Under the pieces are notes generated by a model that was given only the letters and a program-made list of their open reading frames with translations, was not told where the DNA came from and searched no databases. The translations under genes were made by a program, and so were the position numbers. Below are positions 35,217 to 44,198 of a stretch of DNA of 64,000 bases, in pieces. Source of the DNA: Nitrospira sp. Its GTDB lineage: Bacteria; Nitrospirota; Nitrospiria; Nitrospirales; UBA8639. Within the stretch, counting starts at the first letter, position 1, and each line of letters opens with the position of its first letter. The stretch is taken from NCBI GenBank assembly GCA_024760505.1, contig CP058931.1, forward strand, positions 1,746,001-1,810,000, in the 5' to 3' direction.

Positions 35217-35232
35217 CCACAATCTATAGCGG
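35217..35232. promoter_or_regulatory. Putative NrdR box 1 upstream of nrdJ
   Basis: CCACAATCTATAGCGG matches 12 of 16 positions of the palindromic NrdR consensus (ACACWATATATWGTGT). NrdR is the zinc-finger/ATP-cone repressor of ribonucleotide reductase genes. The box overlaps the predicted -10 element on the minus strand. Its partner starts 32 bases away. Confidence 0.68.
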
Positions 35233-35249
35233 ATCGAAAAAAATGTCAA
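35221..35249 (-). promoter_or_regulatory. Predicted sigma70-type promoter of nrdJ
   Basis: On the minus strand, TTGACA (plus positions 35244-35249) is an exact -35 hexamer. A -10-like element TATAGA lies at 35223-35228 with a 15-base spacer, or TAGATT at 35221-35226 with a 17-base spacer. The two NrdR-like boxes overlap these elements, the layout of direct repression. Confidence 0.55.
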
Positions 35250-35264
35250 TACTAAATGTTGTGA
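35249..35264. promoter_or_regulatory. Putative NrdR box 2 upstream of nrdJ
   Basis: ATACTAAATGTTGTGA matches 12 of 16 consensus positions. It starts 32 bases from box 1, three turns of the helix, which is the usual spacing of the paired boxes. It touches the -35 element. Confidence 0.68.
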
Positions 35265-35354
35265 CTGGTGCCTCATAAATGGGGATTTCTGTGCAGAACA
35301 TGTGAGTTCAAAAAACCTAATATTTCGTGCGGAGTTCTGAGTGAATTTTCATGG

Positions 35355-35395
35355 TTATCAACAGCCTGAATTTTTCATCCAACAAGTTATGCACA
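35355..35395. promoter_or_regulatory. Two DnaA-box-like sites upstream of nrdJ
   Basis: TTATGCACA at 35387-35395 fits the DnaA box TTATNCACA, and TTATCAACA at 35355-35363 differs by one base. They are 32 bases apart. DnaA is known to regulate nrdAB in E. coli, which makes the position suggestive. The rest of 35265-35677 is AT-rich and shows nothing else. Confidence 0.3.
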
Positions 35396-35677
35396 CGTAT
35401 ACGACCCAAGAAGAAAAAAATGTTCAAAAAATTTCAGGGTGCCTTTTGAAATTTTTTCGACAATTCCTAAAACAATGAATGTTCTGAAAATTTATAGAGG
35501 AAAAATGTGTTCAGTGTGCCAGTGTGAAAGACGTCAGGAGGGAATCAATAGGAGATCCCTTGGAGAATGTTTTGATTTGCGACGGTATCTTATGCCACGT
35601 TAGGACTTGTCGCAGGTGGACCGGATAGGGTCCCTCAGGAGACCAGGAAAACTATTTTTTGAAGAAGGAGCCAAATC

Positions 35678-35968
35678 ATGTATGTGTGGAGTAAACCCTT
35701 GGTTCTTGGATTAGTGCTGGCGTTGGTCTTGTTGGAGGGAATGTTTTTCCTCCTGATCGGCGAGGAGGCGGAAAGCCAGTTACATGTCCGAACGACTCAA
35801 TGGATTACGGCCAATTATGTGTTGCTCATGATTTGGATCTTTGTCTGGATGTATGATCAAGCCAGAGTGAGAGGAAAAAATGTGTGGTTGTGGGTCTTGC
35901 CCTATGTCTTATTTCCGCTTCCGACGCTGGCATTTTTTATTTTCAGGCTTCAGCGACGGATTGTTTGA
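35678..35968 (+). CDS. Small membrane protein of unknown function
   Basis: 96 residues with a good AAGGAG site. Three hydrophobic segments are visible: LVLGLVLALVLLEGMFFLLIG, a middle helix ANYVLLMIWIFVWMY, and WLWVLPYVLFPLPTLAFFIF, followed by a basic end RLQRRIV. No known family comes to mind. It converges with the KtrB/TrkH gene, only six bases away. Confidence 0.65.
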   Translation: MYVWSKPLVLGLVLALVLLEGMFFLLIGEEAESQLHVRTTQWITANYVLLMIWIFVWMYDQARVRGKNVWLWVLPYVLFPLPTLAFFIFRLQRRIV

Positions 35969-35974
35969 GTCGAT

Positions 35975-37354
35975 TTACCCGATAATCACACGGGCCTTGG
36001 CATAACGATAGGGTTTGCTTACTGCCGTTTTCACGGCAAATAACCCGATCATTAACGGCCCGAACCGGCCCAATAGCATGGACAGCATAATCATCACTTT
36101 TCCAAAGTCGGTAAAGAGAGCCGATAGGCTTAGTGTTTCGCCGTTTCCTAATGACATACCCACAATGCCCATAGCTGAGGTGATTTCGAACATCAGAAAT
36201 AAAAACGGTTGTGATTCGGTAGAATCCAACAGGAGGGTCATGCCGGTAATCATGACAATGGCCAGGACAGTGAAGCAAAGGGCTCGGGTAATGAGGTCCT
36301 GGGGTATTCGCCGGTTAAAGACCTCTACATCTCTATCTCGACGAAGCATGCTTAAGATCGTCAGAAATACGATAGCGGCGGTGGTCGTTTTGAGGCCTCC
36401 TGCCATACTCCCGGGCGATCCTCCGATGGCCATCAATAATAATAGGAAATAGAGGGTGGCATCGCGCATGTCGACGATATCGATTGATGTGAATCCTGCG
36501 GTACGGGAAACGGAGTGAAAATAGGAAATTGTCAGCTTTTTCCCGATGGAGGCGGATTGGAATGTGGAGGGATTGTTCCACTCCAATATGGTAATGCCGA
36601 TTGTTCCACCCACGATAAGCAGGGCGGTGGTGACCAGCACCAATTTGGTATGGGTCTGTAACCGAAAGCGTTGCCCGCGAAAATTGCCCAGAAGATCTTC
36701 AAAGACAAAAAACCCGATGCTTCCGAAGATCACCAAAACGGTGATGATTCCATTGATGGTCCAGTCTGTTTGAAAGGACTTGAAGCTATCAGAAAAAAGG
36801 GCAAACCCGGCATTATTAAATGCCGAAATGGCATGGAATATCCCGTAATAGGCGGCGGTCCCCCAAGGCAAATCGATGGCAAAGCGAAGCGTGAGCAACA
36901 CCGCACCAAGGCCCTCTAACCCGAAAGTAATCATGGCGACCAGCTTCACGAACCGGACCAATCCCTGTAAATCCATCGTATTCATGGATTCGCTGAGCAT
37001 CATGCGGTCTCGCAACCCAAGGCGACGCCCTAAAATGAGTAAGATCATCGTGGCCATCAAGGCGTATCCTAATCCTCCAATCTGAATCAATCCGAGCACC
37101 ACGCCTTGTCCAAACAAGGTGAAATCCTGAGGAGTATCCACGACGATGAGACCCGTGACGCAGACTGCAGAGGTTGCCGTAAAGAGCGCGTCAAGGAATG
37201 AAATGTTCACTCCGGGATGAGTGGCGAATGGAAGCATGAGCAGGCAGGCACCGAAGAGAATGAGCCCGAGGGCGGCTAATGCCACAATCTGGCCCGGTAG
37301 TAACCGAAAGCCGACAAAACGAGCTATCAGGAGTCTTCCGAAACCGTCAGTCAT
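35975..37354 (-). CDS. Potassium-uptake channel subunit of the TrkH/KtrB family
   Basis: 459 residues, multi-pass inner-membrane protein in the KtrB size class. The four P-loop regions that form the filter are recognisable: SAVCVTGLIV, ISAFNNAGFALF, VSRTAGFTSID, and SAMGIVGMSLG. A KtrB gating loop region near MAIGGSPGSMAGGLKTTT is also seen. These channels import K+ and usually need a cytoplasmic KtrA/TrkA ring. No such gene is adjacent here, so its partner must lie elsewhere. Confidence 0.93.
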   Translation of the reverse strand: MTDGFGRLLIARFVGFRLLPGQIVALAALGLILFGACLLMLPFATHPGVNISFLDALFTATSAVCVTGLIVVDTPQDFTLFGQGVVLGLIQIGGLGYALMATMILLILGRRLGLRDRMMLSESMNTMDLQGLVRFVKLVAMITFGLEGLGAVLLTLRFAIDLPWGTAAYYGIFHAISAFNNAGFALFSDSFKSFQTDWTINGIITVLVIFGSIGFFVFEDLLGNFRGQRFRLQTHTKLVLVTTALLIVGGTIGITILEWNNPSTFQSASIGKKLTISYFHSVSRTAGFTSIDIVDMRDATLYFLLLLMAIGGSPGSMAGGLKTTTAAIVFLTILSMLRRDRDVEVFNRRIPQDLITRALCFTVLAIVMITGMTLLLDSTESQPFLFLMFEITSAMGIVGMSLGNGETLSLSALFTDFGKVMIMLSMLLGRFGPLMIGLFAVKTAVSKPYRYAKARVIIG

Positions 37355-37651
37355 TGCTTGAGGGGAGAGGGTTCGATTGAACGTGAATCAGGACAGGCGC
37401 AGAGGGTCATGGTGTTCGAACCAACGGGACTGCCAAGCTGTGGTCCATATCCAAGCACAGGCCTTTTGTTATAAAAAATAGAAGTGGGCGGGAGACAAGA
37501 TTGAAAGACGATTGATAACTCTCTGGCAATCCCCGAATGTGCCCGGCTGCATCTAGGATATAAAAAAAATACTAGCATGTTCGCTCGGCAATGGAAACCT
37601 GGGTTCCCCTGCCTTGTTGTGTGGAAAGGCCTTCTTTATAATGCTTTGCCT

Positions 37652-39037
37652 ATGAATTCCGAGGATTGCCAACAACCCCAACCACGTGTGACGTTGTATA
37701 CGTTAGGGTGTCGACTCAACCAGGCTGAAACGGCTCTACTTAAAGATGGGTTTCAGCAAAGCGGGTTTATCCCGGTCGAGTTTGGCCAGGAGACGGACCT
37801 TTTTGTGATCAATACCTGCACCGTCACGGAAGGGGCTGAGGTGGATTGTCGACGAATCGTTCGCCAGGTCCTCCGTCATTCTCCCCATGCCTTTGTCGCC
37901 GTCACCGGGTGTTATGCCCAGACCGGCTTGGAAGTGCTTCGTCGCATGGATGATATTGACCTCATTGTCGGCAATCAATTCAAAATGAAGCTGCCTGAGA
38001 TCATTCCGCCTTTTCCCCGGCCTAAAAAACAACCTGTGCCACTGGTGCATCATGGACGGATTGATCCTGAGAATTTTTCGATAGAAGGCGTTGGAGCCTA
38101 TACGACGACTCGTGCAAATCTAAAAATTCAGGACGGGTGTCAGTTTATGTGTTCGTTTTGTCTGATTCCCTTTGCCAGAGGCCGGGAGCGGAGTCGGTTT
38201 CTGGAGGATGCGCTTTGTGAGGCCGAGCTGTTGGTGGAAAGGGGGCATCGGGAGTTAGTGCTGACGGGGGTGAACATCGGGCAATACCGTGATGGAGCTG
38301 CCGATCTCCTGGCGCTCATTCAACGCTTTGAAGCGATTAAAGGCCTGGAACGGATCCGTATTTCCTCTATTGAACCCACCACGGTTCCTGAGAGTCTCCT
38401 GGACTATATGAGTAGTTACACAAAGCTGTGCCGGCATTTACATGTTCCCTTACAAAGTGGGGACGATCGTATCTTGCAGGCCATGAATCGCCGGTATTCC
38501 GTGCGGGAGTACCAGGAGGCCATGGAATCAGCGCTGAAACGAATTCCAGACCTGTGTTTCGGCACGGATGTTTTGGTAGGATTTCCTGGGGAGGGCCCAC
38601 GAGAATTTGCGAATACGGAAGCGGTGGTCAGGGATTTTCCTTTTGCGTATTTGCATGTCTTTAGTTACTCACCTCGGCCCGGTACGGCTTCCACCAAATT
38701 ACCGGATCCCGTGTCTCCTGTTACGACGAAAGAGCGGAGTCGATCTTTGCGGGAAATGTCCGATCACAAGCGAATGGCGTTCCAACGGCGGTTTGTCGGG
38801 CGACGGGTCTCGGTGTTATTTGAAGCAGCGGAAGCCGACGGGTATTGGCCGGGGCTCACGGATAATTTTCTTCGTGTCACGGTTCGTTCTCCGCATTCGC
38901 TACGGAATACTATTCACTCGGTTGTCGTGACCGGGATGATGTCGGATACCACGTTGGGACTGCTGGAGCCATCCTCTGAAAGTCCTCCGCCGGCACAGGA
39001 TCTTTTTCCTGCGTCTTCACTTGTGTGCGTTTCATAG
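37652..39037 (+). CDS. mtaB: tRNA t6A37 methylthiotransferase MtaB
   Basis: 461 residues from the ATG at 37652; the frame upstream to 37577 has no match to the family. The N-terminal cluster-binding domain shows TLYTLGCRLNQAET and NTCTVTEGAEVDC and VTGCYAQ. The radical-SAM motif CQFMCSFC is at about residue 165. A TRAM-like RNA-binding domain ends the protein. MtaB adds a methylthio group to t6A37 of tRNA-Lys. Seven bases separate it from miaB, so the two methylthiotransferases form one operon. Confidence 0.93.
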   Translation: MNSEDCQQPQPRVTLYTLGCRLNQAETALLKDGFQQSGFIPVEFGQETDLFVINTCTVTEGAEVDCRRIVRQVLRHSPHAFVAVTGCYAQTGLEVLRRMDDIDLIVGNQFKMKLPEIIPPFPRPKKQPVPLVHHGRIDPENFSIEGVGAYTTTRANLKIQDGCQFMCSFCLIPFARGRERSRFLEDALCEAELLVERGHRELVLTGVNIGQYRDGAADLLALIQRFEAIKGLERIRISSIEPTTVPESLLDYMSSYTKLCRHLHVPLQSGDDRILQAMNRRYSVREYQEAMESALKRIPDLCFGTDVLVGFPGEGPREFANTEAVVRDFPFAYLHVFSYSPRPGTASTKLPDPVSPVTTKERSRSLREMSDHKRMAFQRRFVGRRVSVLFEAAEADGYWPGLTDNFLRVTVRSPHSLRNTIHSVVVTGMMSDTTLGLLEPSSESPPPAQDLFPASSLVCVS

Positions 39038-39044
39038 GAAGGTG

Positions 39045-40424
39045 ATGTTTGTGAGCGGATCCCCTTTACTCCTCCCTACCAGCCTGAAGGCCCGGACCCG
39101 TTCCCCTGGTCAAAGTGGCTATCAGGTGTATATGGAGACCTTCGGGTGTCAGATGAATGAATATGATTCGGAAATCGTTCGGTCGCTGTTAAAAACACGA
39201 GGATTTCAATTTACGCCACATGATGATGAAGCCGATGTAATCCTGTTTAACACCTGTGCCATTCGTGAGAATGCACATAATCGCGTGTATGGCCATTTAG
39301 CCCGTTATACCAATAGAAAACAAGAACGTGGCTTGGTCATCGGGGTATTAGGCTGTATGGCGCAGAATCTGAAACAAGAGCTGATGGATACCCGATCGTT
39401 CATTGATGTGCTGGTCGGGCCGGATGGGTACCGGCGACTGCCCGATCTTCTTCTCGATGCGCTGGAGCATCGTAAACGAGGGTTGGCCGTTGATCTGTCC
39501 GAATACGAAACGTATGCCCATATCGTCCCGGACCGGCCGGATGGAATTAATGGCTGGATCGCGGTCATGCGGGGCTGTGATAATTTTTGTTCCTTTTGCG
39601 TGGTGCCCTATACGCGAGGACGAGAACGCTCTCGGGACCCTGAGGGGATTATTCAGGAAGCCCATCAATTGGTCAGTCAGGGGGTTCGGCAAATCACGTT
39701 ATTGGGACAAAATGTCAATTCCTACCGTTCAGGGGAATGGGATTTTGCCCGATTGTTAGTCGCCGTTGGGGATGTCCCAGGGATTCAGCGTGTGCGGTTT
39801 ATGTCTCCCCATCCTAAAGATTTTCCTTCTGCCCTGCTTGAAGCCGTGGCGGAGCATCCCGCCATCTGTAAGACAATTCATTTGCCGCTGCAATCGGCTA
39901 ATGATCGAATTCTGGAACGTATGGGGCGGGGGTACACTCAACGGGAGTACCGTAAGCTGGTCGAGGCCATTCGAAAGAAAGGTCCTCTTGTTTTGACCAC
40001 TGATATCATTTGTGGATTTTGTGGAGAAACCGATGAGGAGTTCCAGGAGACCTATAGTCTCATACAAGAGGTGGAATATCAGGCGGCGTTCGTATTCAAA
40101 TATTCTGAACGAAAGCACACAATTGCGGCCAGAAAATTTGCTGACGATGTTCCTGAGCAGGTGAAGGGATACAGGACAAACCAGATCGTGGAGTTGCAAA
40201 AAGAAATTTCCCTTTCAAAAAACAAAGAACTCATCGGCACCACGGTGGAGGTTATGCTGGAAGGGCATTCCAAAAAATCCGACCTTCAATGGATGGGCCA
40301 TAGCGACCACAATGTGACCGTTGTCTGGCCCAAGGATGATGAAATCCGTCAGCCAGGAGACCTTGTGCCTGTTCTTGTCATGGATGCCTCGCCTTCGACC
40401 CTTTATGGGCATGTCCAATCCTGA
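39045..40424 (+). CDS. miaB: tRNA i6A37 methylthiotransferase MiaB
   Basis: About 459 residues from the ATG at 39045 with AGGAAGG upstream. It shows ETFGCQMNEYDSE, NTCAIRENAHNRV, GVLGCMAQ and the radical-SAM CDNFCSFC in the middle, with a TRAM domain at the end. MiaB converts i6A37 to ms2i6A37 in tRNAs reading UNN codons, using two iron-sulfur clusters. It pairs with mtaB. Confidence 0.97.
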   Translation: MFVSGSPLLLPTSLKARTRSPGQSGYQVYMETFGCQMNEYDSEIVRSLLKTRGFQFTPHDDEADVILFNTCAIRENAHNRVYGHLARYTNRKQERGLVIGVLGCMAQNLKQELMDTRSFIDVLVGPDGYRRLPDLLLDALEHRKRGLAVDLSEYETYAHIVPDRPDGINGWIAVMRGCDNFCSFCVVPYTRGRERSRDPEGIIQEAHQLVSQGVRQITLLGQNVNSYRSGEWDFARLLVAVGDVPGIQRVRFMSPHPKDFPSALLEAVAEHPAICKTIHLPLQSANDRILERMGRGYTQREYRKLVEAIRKKGPLVLTTDIICGFCGETDEEFQETYSLIQEVEYQAAFVFKYSERKHTIAARKFADDVPEQVKGYRTNQIVELQKEISLSKNKELIGTTVEVMLEGHSKKSDLQWMGHSDHNVTVVWPKDDEIRQPGDLVPVLVMDASPSTLYGHVQS

Positions 40425-40821
40425 TGGATTTCCTGTGTCCCCGAAGGCAAAAATATTCTTAACCCCACCCTCCGTCCATAAATCTTCGATTTTCCTGTCA
40501 TTCCTTGTGCTCGGCTCCTCCTAAATTGTCTCTTTTTCCCGGTTGAGGCCGCGGTTGCGGTGGAGAAATCCCTCAAGCTGCAAGCTGGTTTCTACCTCAA
40601 GTCAGGTACTCATTGTCCGATAAAATCTTTGAATACTTGTGGATTTCCGGTCGTATGGCGGAAAGAATTGTCCTTCAACTTCCTGGTGCTCATTCGGAAA
40701 AGAAATCCCTATCCAATCGATCTATGAAGACAAGCCTATACGGTGATAAGTCTGGATGATTGGTTTTCGAAGGCATGCTGTTGTGGAAAATAATGATACA
40801 AGGCATGAGGTTTAACGAATA
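40425..40821 (+). other. Gap between miaB and the HDOD gene
   Basis: About 400 bases without a supported gene. One plus-strand frame, about 40545-40720, is open but lacks a start codon and protein-like character. A promoter for the HDOD gene should be here. Confidence 0.35.
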
Positions 40822-41781
40822 ATGGATCCCCAGATTCTGCAGCGTATAAAAAATTGCAAGACCCTCCCGGCGATCCCCGCGTTGCCCCTGCAAGTCCTCC
40901 AACTGTGTCGGGATGAGAGGACGACCGCCCAACGCATTGGTGACGTCATTAGCAAAGACCCGTCCTTTGTCGCCAAGCTGTTGAATGTGGCGAATTCCAG
41001 TTTTTACGGGGGCAGTCGACATAAAGTGACGACGGTCACCCATGCGGTGACCTTATTGGGCATGAATTCTATTGCCACGTTAGCGTTTTGCTTTTCGTTA
41101 TATCGGGACTTGCGAAAAAAAGGTGGTGGTGCGTTTGATCATACCCACTTTTGGCATCGATGTATTTTGGCGAGTTTGGCCGCGAAGATTTTGGCCAAGC
41201 GCGTTCGGGTGACAAACGAAGAAGAGGTGTTCCTTGCCGGATTATTGCAGGACTTGGGCGTATTGGTGATGAGCGAGGCGTTAGGCATGGAATATGGGTT
41301 GCTTTATAAAAAAGCTGCGCAGGATCATCAGACGCTTCAGGCGTTGGAACAAGATCGGTGGAAAACGGATCATTGCGAGATCGGGGCATGGTTGGCCGAG
41401 ACGTGGGAATTGCCTGAATTATTGCGAGAATCCGTCAAGGGGAGCCATGACCCCTCCTTGGCGTCAGGGAGCGATGACGTTTCCCGGTTAACTATTCAAT
41501 GCGTGGCCTTGTCGGGGCGGTTAGCCGATATGTGGTGCCACCAACAACCCGAGGTGGCTATTCAATCGGCCATTCAATTATCAAAGGAGCTTTTGGAAAT
41601 CGAACCTGATGGACTTGTGGAAGTGGCCAAACAAATTGCTGACGGAATCCCCGATATGTCCAGTTTTTTTCAGATCAGCTTGGGTAAACCTGAAGATATT
41701 CAAAAAGTGTTGGATCATCTTATACAAATCGTAACGGGCATCTCTCAACCAGAAATTTCAGAACCCATCGCTGCCATTTAA
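40822..41781 (+). CDS. HDOD domain signalling protein
   Basis: 319 residues with an HDOD domain over residues about 10-210. Diagnostic parts are LPAIPALPLQVLQLCRDERTT, IGDVISKDPSFVAKLLNVANSSFYG, TVTHAVTLLGMNSIATLAFCFS, and the later EEEVFLAGLLQDLGVLVMSEALG. HDOD domains resemble HD phosphohydrolases without a complete catalytic set and serve as scaffolds in motility, type IV pilus and c-di-GMP signalling. The gene stands alone on the plus strand. Confidence 0.9.
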   Translation: MDPQILQRIKNCKTLPAIPALPLQVLQLCRDERTTAQRIGDVISKDPSFVAKLLNVANSSFYGGSRHKVTTVTHAVTLLGMNSIATLAFCFSLYRDLRKKGGGAFDHTHFWHRCILASLAAKILAKRVRVTNEEEVFLAGLLQDLGVLVMSEALGMEYGLLYKKAAQDHQTLQALEQDRWKTDHCEIGAWLAETWELPELLRESVKGSHDPSLASGSDDVSRLTIQCVALSGRLADMWCHQQPEVAIQSAIQLSKELLEIEPDGLVEVAKQIADGIPDMSSFFQISLGKPEDIQKVLDHLIQIVTGISQPEISEPIAAI

Positions 41782-41996
41782 GTCAGTGATTCCTCCCAGG
41801 TTTTTCCTGAGTGTCTCCCGGCATTAAACCGATTTTGCTTCAGTAAGCCGAATGGATTTGCACGTGGCGGTTTATGTTAGGGGGGATGGGGGGACAAGTC
41901 CGTTGATTTACCAGGAAATGCCGAGGACCTGATCCAGGAGTTCTTAAGGCACCAGGAGGCGACATTCACTCGCGAATGTGGAAAGTGAAAAAGAAT

Positions 41997-42509
41997 TTAT
42001 CCACTAAAAGGGACTGACAGGATTGAGGCCCAGTCCATGGGATGTTCGCTCTTGGAATGGATAAGATGGATCGTGTCGACTGTGAAGTTGAGGGGCAATG
42101 CTTGAGATAAGGTGGACGTGATTTTGTGTTTCAGTTCAAGGGAATAATGACCATACAAGAGACTGAGATGGGGCATATAGGGGTTGGGTGCCATGCCGAA
42201 CAGTTTTTTTGCTAGTTCATGCGCATTCATGAGTGCCGGTGTTTCCTGAGTCTTGAAGAACACGCATTGAAAGTACTGATCACCATAGGCTGGTTCGGCC
42301 AGAAAAATATCAAAAGGTGCAAGCAATCCTCCGAGTTTTACGCATTGAAGGGATATAGCCTCCTCTGTTCCTGGAAGAGAACCCAGGAGCGTCACATGCG
42401 GGTCGAAGACTGGAGCGTGATACGCTTTGCTTAAGTCGGTAATGGTCTTAAGGAGAATGTCGTAGGCCTGACCAGTAGGTGTCAGCCAGAGGTGATAGGG
42501 GCTTGCCAT
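41997..42509 (-). CDS. 2H phosphoesterase, cyclic phosphodiesterase/2'-5' RNA ligase-like
   Basis: About 170 residues from the ATG at 42509 (AGGTG upstream). Two catalytic HxT/S motifs are seen: FDPHVTLLGSL and YMPHLSLLYGHY, about 80 residues apart, typical of the 2H superfamily. The overall pattern is closest to cyclic phosphodiesterases that open ADP-ribose 1'',2''-cyclic phosphate or related 2',3'-cyclic RNA ends. The natural substrate is not known. It stands near an HDOD and a HIRAN gene but no obvious RNA repair operon. Confidence 0.78.
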   Translation of the reverse strand: MASPYHLWLTPTGQAYDILLKTITDLSKAYHAPVFDPHVTLLGSLPGTEEAISLQCVKLGGLLAPFDIFLAEPAYGDQYFQCVFFKTQETPALMNAHELAKKLFGMAPNPYMPHLSLLYGHYSLELKHKITSTLSQALPLNFTVDTIHLIHSKSEHPMDWASILSVPFSG

Positions 42510-42582
42510 GCGCACCTTTCAGATTTGTCGAGAAGTGCCTGAATGCCTGAATGACGCATTCTTACGGCCCAAAGGAGTATTT

Positions 42583-43329
42583 CTAGGTAGAGGTCTTTTC
42601 TTTCGATTTTGAGGGTTTAATTCCGGTCCAGATGAGCAGGCCACCAATCATGATCAATGCCATTGGAACGAGCATCAATATAAAAAGATTCCCCTTGGTT
42701 TGCCAGGCTGCAGTGCCCATTGTCCCGCCCACAAAAGCCAACGCGGTGCCAAGTGTGATCAGGATAATCCTTACAATGAAGAATGCGACATACTTGACCT
42801 TGCTTCGATGCGCTTTTGGACGTTCCGCTTCTCTACCGAACAAGAGTGTTGGTTTCGTGGCCTGGGTGGGCCTTCGTTCCCCCTTGATGCCTGGTCCACC
42901 ACGTGGTTGCTCGTCACCGTTCTTTTTCCTGATGGGCCCAAGGATTTGAAACCGGATGACAACGAATCCTTGATTTGCGACAGAGATGGAATCCAGCCTA
43001 AGTTGTAAAAATGGCCAGAGCCCGCCAGTCACAATCTGTTTGGCTACATCACCTGGAACATAGCCCAGCATATCCCGTTTCGTAGAAAAGATTTGCTCAG
43101 ATACCCCAAATATCTTGATGGCATGAGGGTCTTGGGGATTGCTCGGTTCTTGTTCCCAGTCCAACAGGTGCTTGGACCCTTGAATAAATTGCCAGACATT
43201 GGCTTGCCGATCTTGAATTCCCTGAATCTCAAGATTTTCATAGTAGATTTCATACCCGACTTGAATTGGGGGCAAGAAAGAAATGCCTTCAGGCATGACA
43301 ATATTCTGGTGGTCTTTTCGTTCCGACAT
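42583..43329 (-). CDS. HIRAN domain protein with two membrane segments
   Basis: 248 residues. Residues about 55-130 form a HIRAN domain: HLLDWEQEPSNPQDPHAIKI and DMLGYVPGDVAKQIVTGGLWP. HIRAN domains bind 3' single-strand DNA ends when part of helicases. Here a Pro/Arg-rich linker and two hydrophobic segments follow (AFFIVRIILITLGTALAFVGG and LFILMLVPMALIMIGGLLIW), so the domain is attached to the membrane. Such stand-alone HIRAN proteins are of unknown function. It is 74 bases from the phosphoesterase gene and could be in its operon. Confidence 0.75.
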   Translation of the reverse strand: MSERKDHQNIVMPEGISFLPPIQVGYEIYYENLEIQGIQDRQANVWQFIQGSKHLLDWEQEPSNPQDPHAIKIFGVSEQIFSTKRDMLGYVPGDVAKQIVTGGLWPFLQLRLDSISVANQGFVVIRFQILGPIRKKNGDEQPRGGPGIKGERRPTQATKPTLLFGREAERPKAHRSKVKYVAFFIVRIILITLGTALAFVGGTMGTAAWQTKGNLFILMLVPMALIMIGGLLIWTGIKPSKSKEKTST

Positions 43330-43839
43330 ATTTCAGCTGTACCTATTGTGTTGATTTAATCGGCAGAAATGGGGACTTCTCCCTCGAAAAAATGTCCGTT
43401 GTCCTTTGTCCTATTTTTTTCAACAGGGGCCTCTCTTTGGGCGGGGCGCATAAGGCTGGACTTAACTCCAATCATACAAGGTTTCTTACACCATACAAAA
43501 ATTGGAGGGTAAAGGAAATGTGTACAAAGATGTGTAGCTAATTGACATATTGTCTTGGTTCCGTGTTTTTGCTTGACCCACCAGAAGAGTGGCGAATCCC
43601 TCAATGAAAATTGGGTTGCTAGGGGATTTGATCAAACGGAGGTCTCATTTCTATCCTGGTTCATAAGGGTAGGGGGAGAGTGCCATGTTGAATCTGAAAG
43701 GAGAGTTATGAGGTAGGGGGACTCATGAGTCAAAGAGAAAAGAATTCGTTGGGAAAGTCCGATTTTTTACTTTCGTTCTTGGGATTGGGAAAGAGTTGCC
43801 TATAGGAATGAGAATCATCGCGTGAAGGTGTAGGTAGGA

Positions 43840-43944
43840 TCATTTCATAACCCATAAAAGAATCGCGGCAAAGAGGAAGAGCCACCACCGGACACTCAAC
43901 GAGAGTTTTTCTCCCTCGCTTTGGTAATAAAAACGTTTGTCCAT
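43840..43944 (-). CDS. 34-residue single-span membrane protein
   Basis: The ATG at 43944 follows GAGGAGATATGAG, an unusually good ribosome site with nine bases from GGAG to ATG. The product begins MDKRFYYQSEGEKL, a soluble acidic and basic start, and then has one strongly hydrophobic segment VRWWLFLFAAILLWVM with a Lys end. Single-span mini-proteins of this kind often bind larger membrane complexes, for example oxidases, but no partner is evident. A leftward terminator is not visible immediately downstream. Confidence 0.55.
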   Translation of the reverse strand: MDKRFYYQSEGEKLSLSVRWWLFLFAAILLWVMK

Positions 43945-44072
43945 CTCATATCTCCTCAGTTGAGGATTTTCAAAATACAGGCGTATGTTCATGCTGACCA
44001 TTACACTTAGGACCTACATTCCAGGCAGGGGCTATTGGGGGATGGGCCTTTTCACAATGAACAATTAGGTTA

Positions 44073-44110
44073 GAAAAAAAGAGCCTGTCCAAATGTGGGC
44101 CAGGCTCTTG
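44073..44110 (-). terminator. Rho-independent terminator after the FG-GAP repeat gene
   Basis: On the minus strand GAGCCTGGCC pairs with GGACAGGCTC around a short loop and is followed by seven T. It lies about 90 bases past the stop of the FG-GAP gene. Confidence 0.85.
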
Positions 44111-44198
44111 GGAGACGAAAGAAAGTAAGCGTGGTCTTCTTCGTGTACGAGCCTTGTTCTCCTTCTCTCAGTGATTCAGCGAGTGCATTGTCATCGCC

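Larger units (their letters stand above)
43330..44198. other. Region with a small membrane protein gene and otherwise empty
   Basis: Apart from the 34-residue gene (43840-43944) and the terminator (44073-44110), I see no gene. A 26-codon ATG frame starting at 43724 follows a G-rich stretch but has no recognised features and may be chance. Confidence 0.3.
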
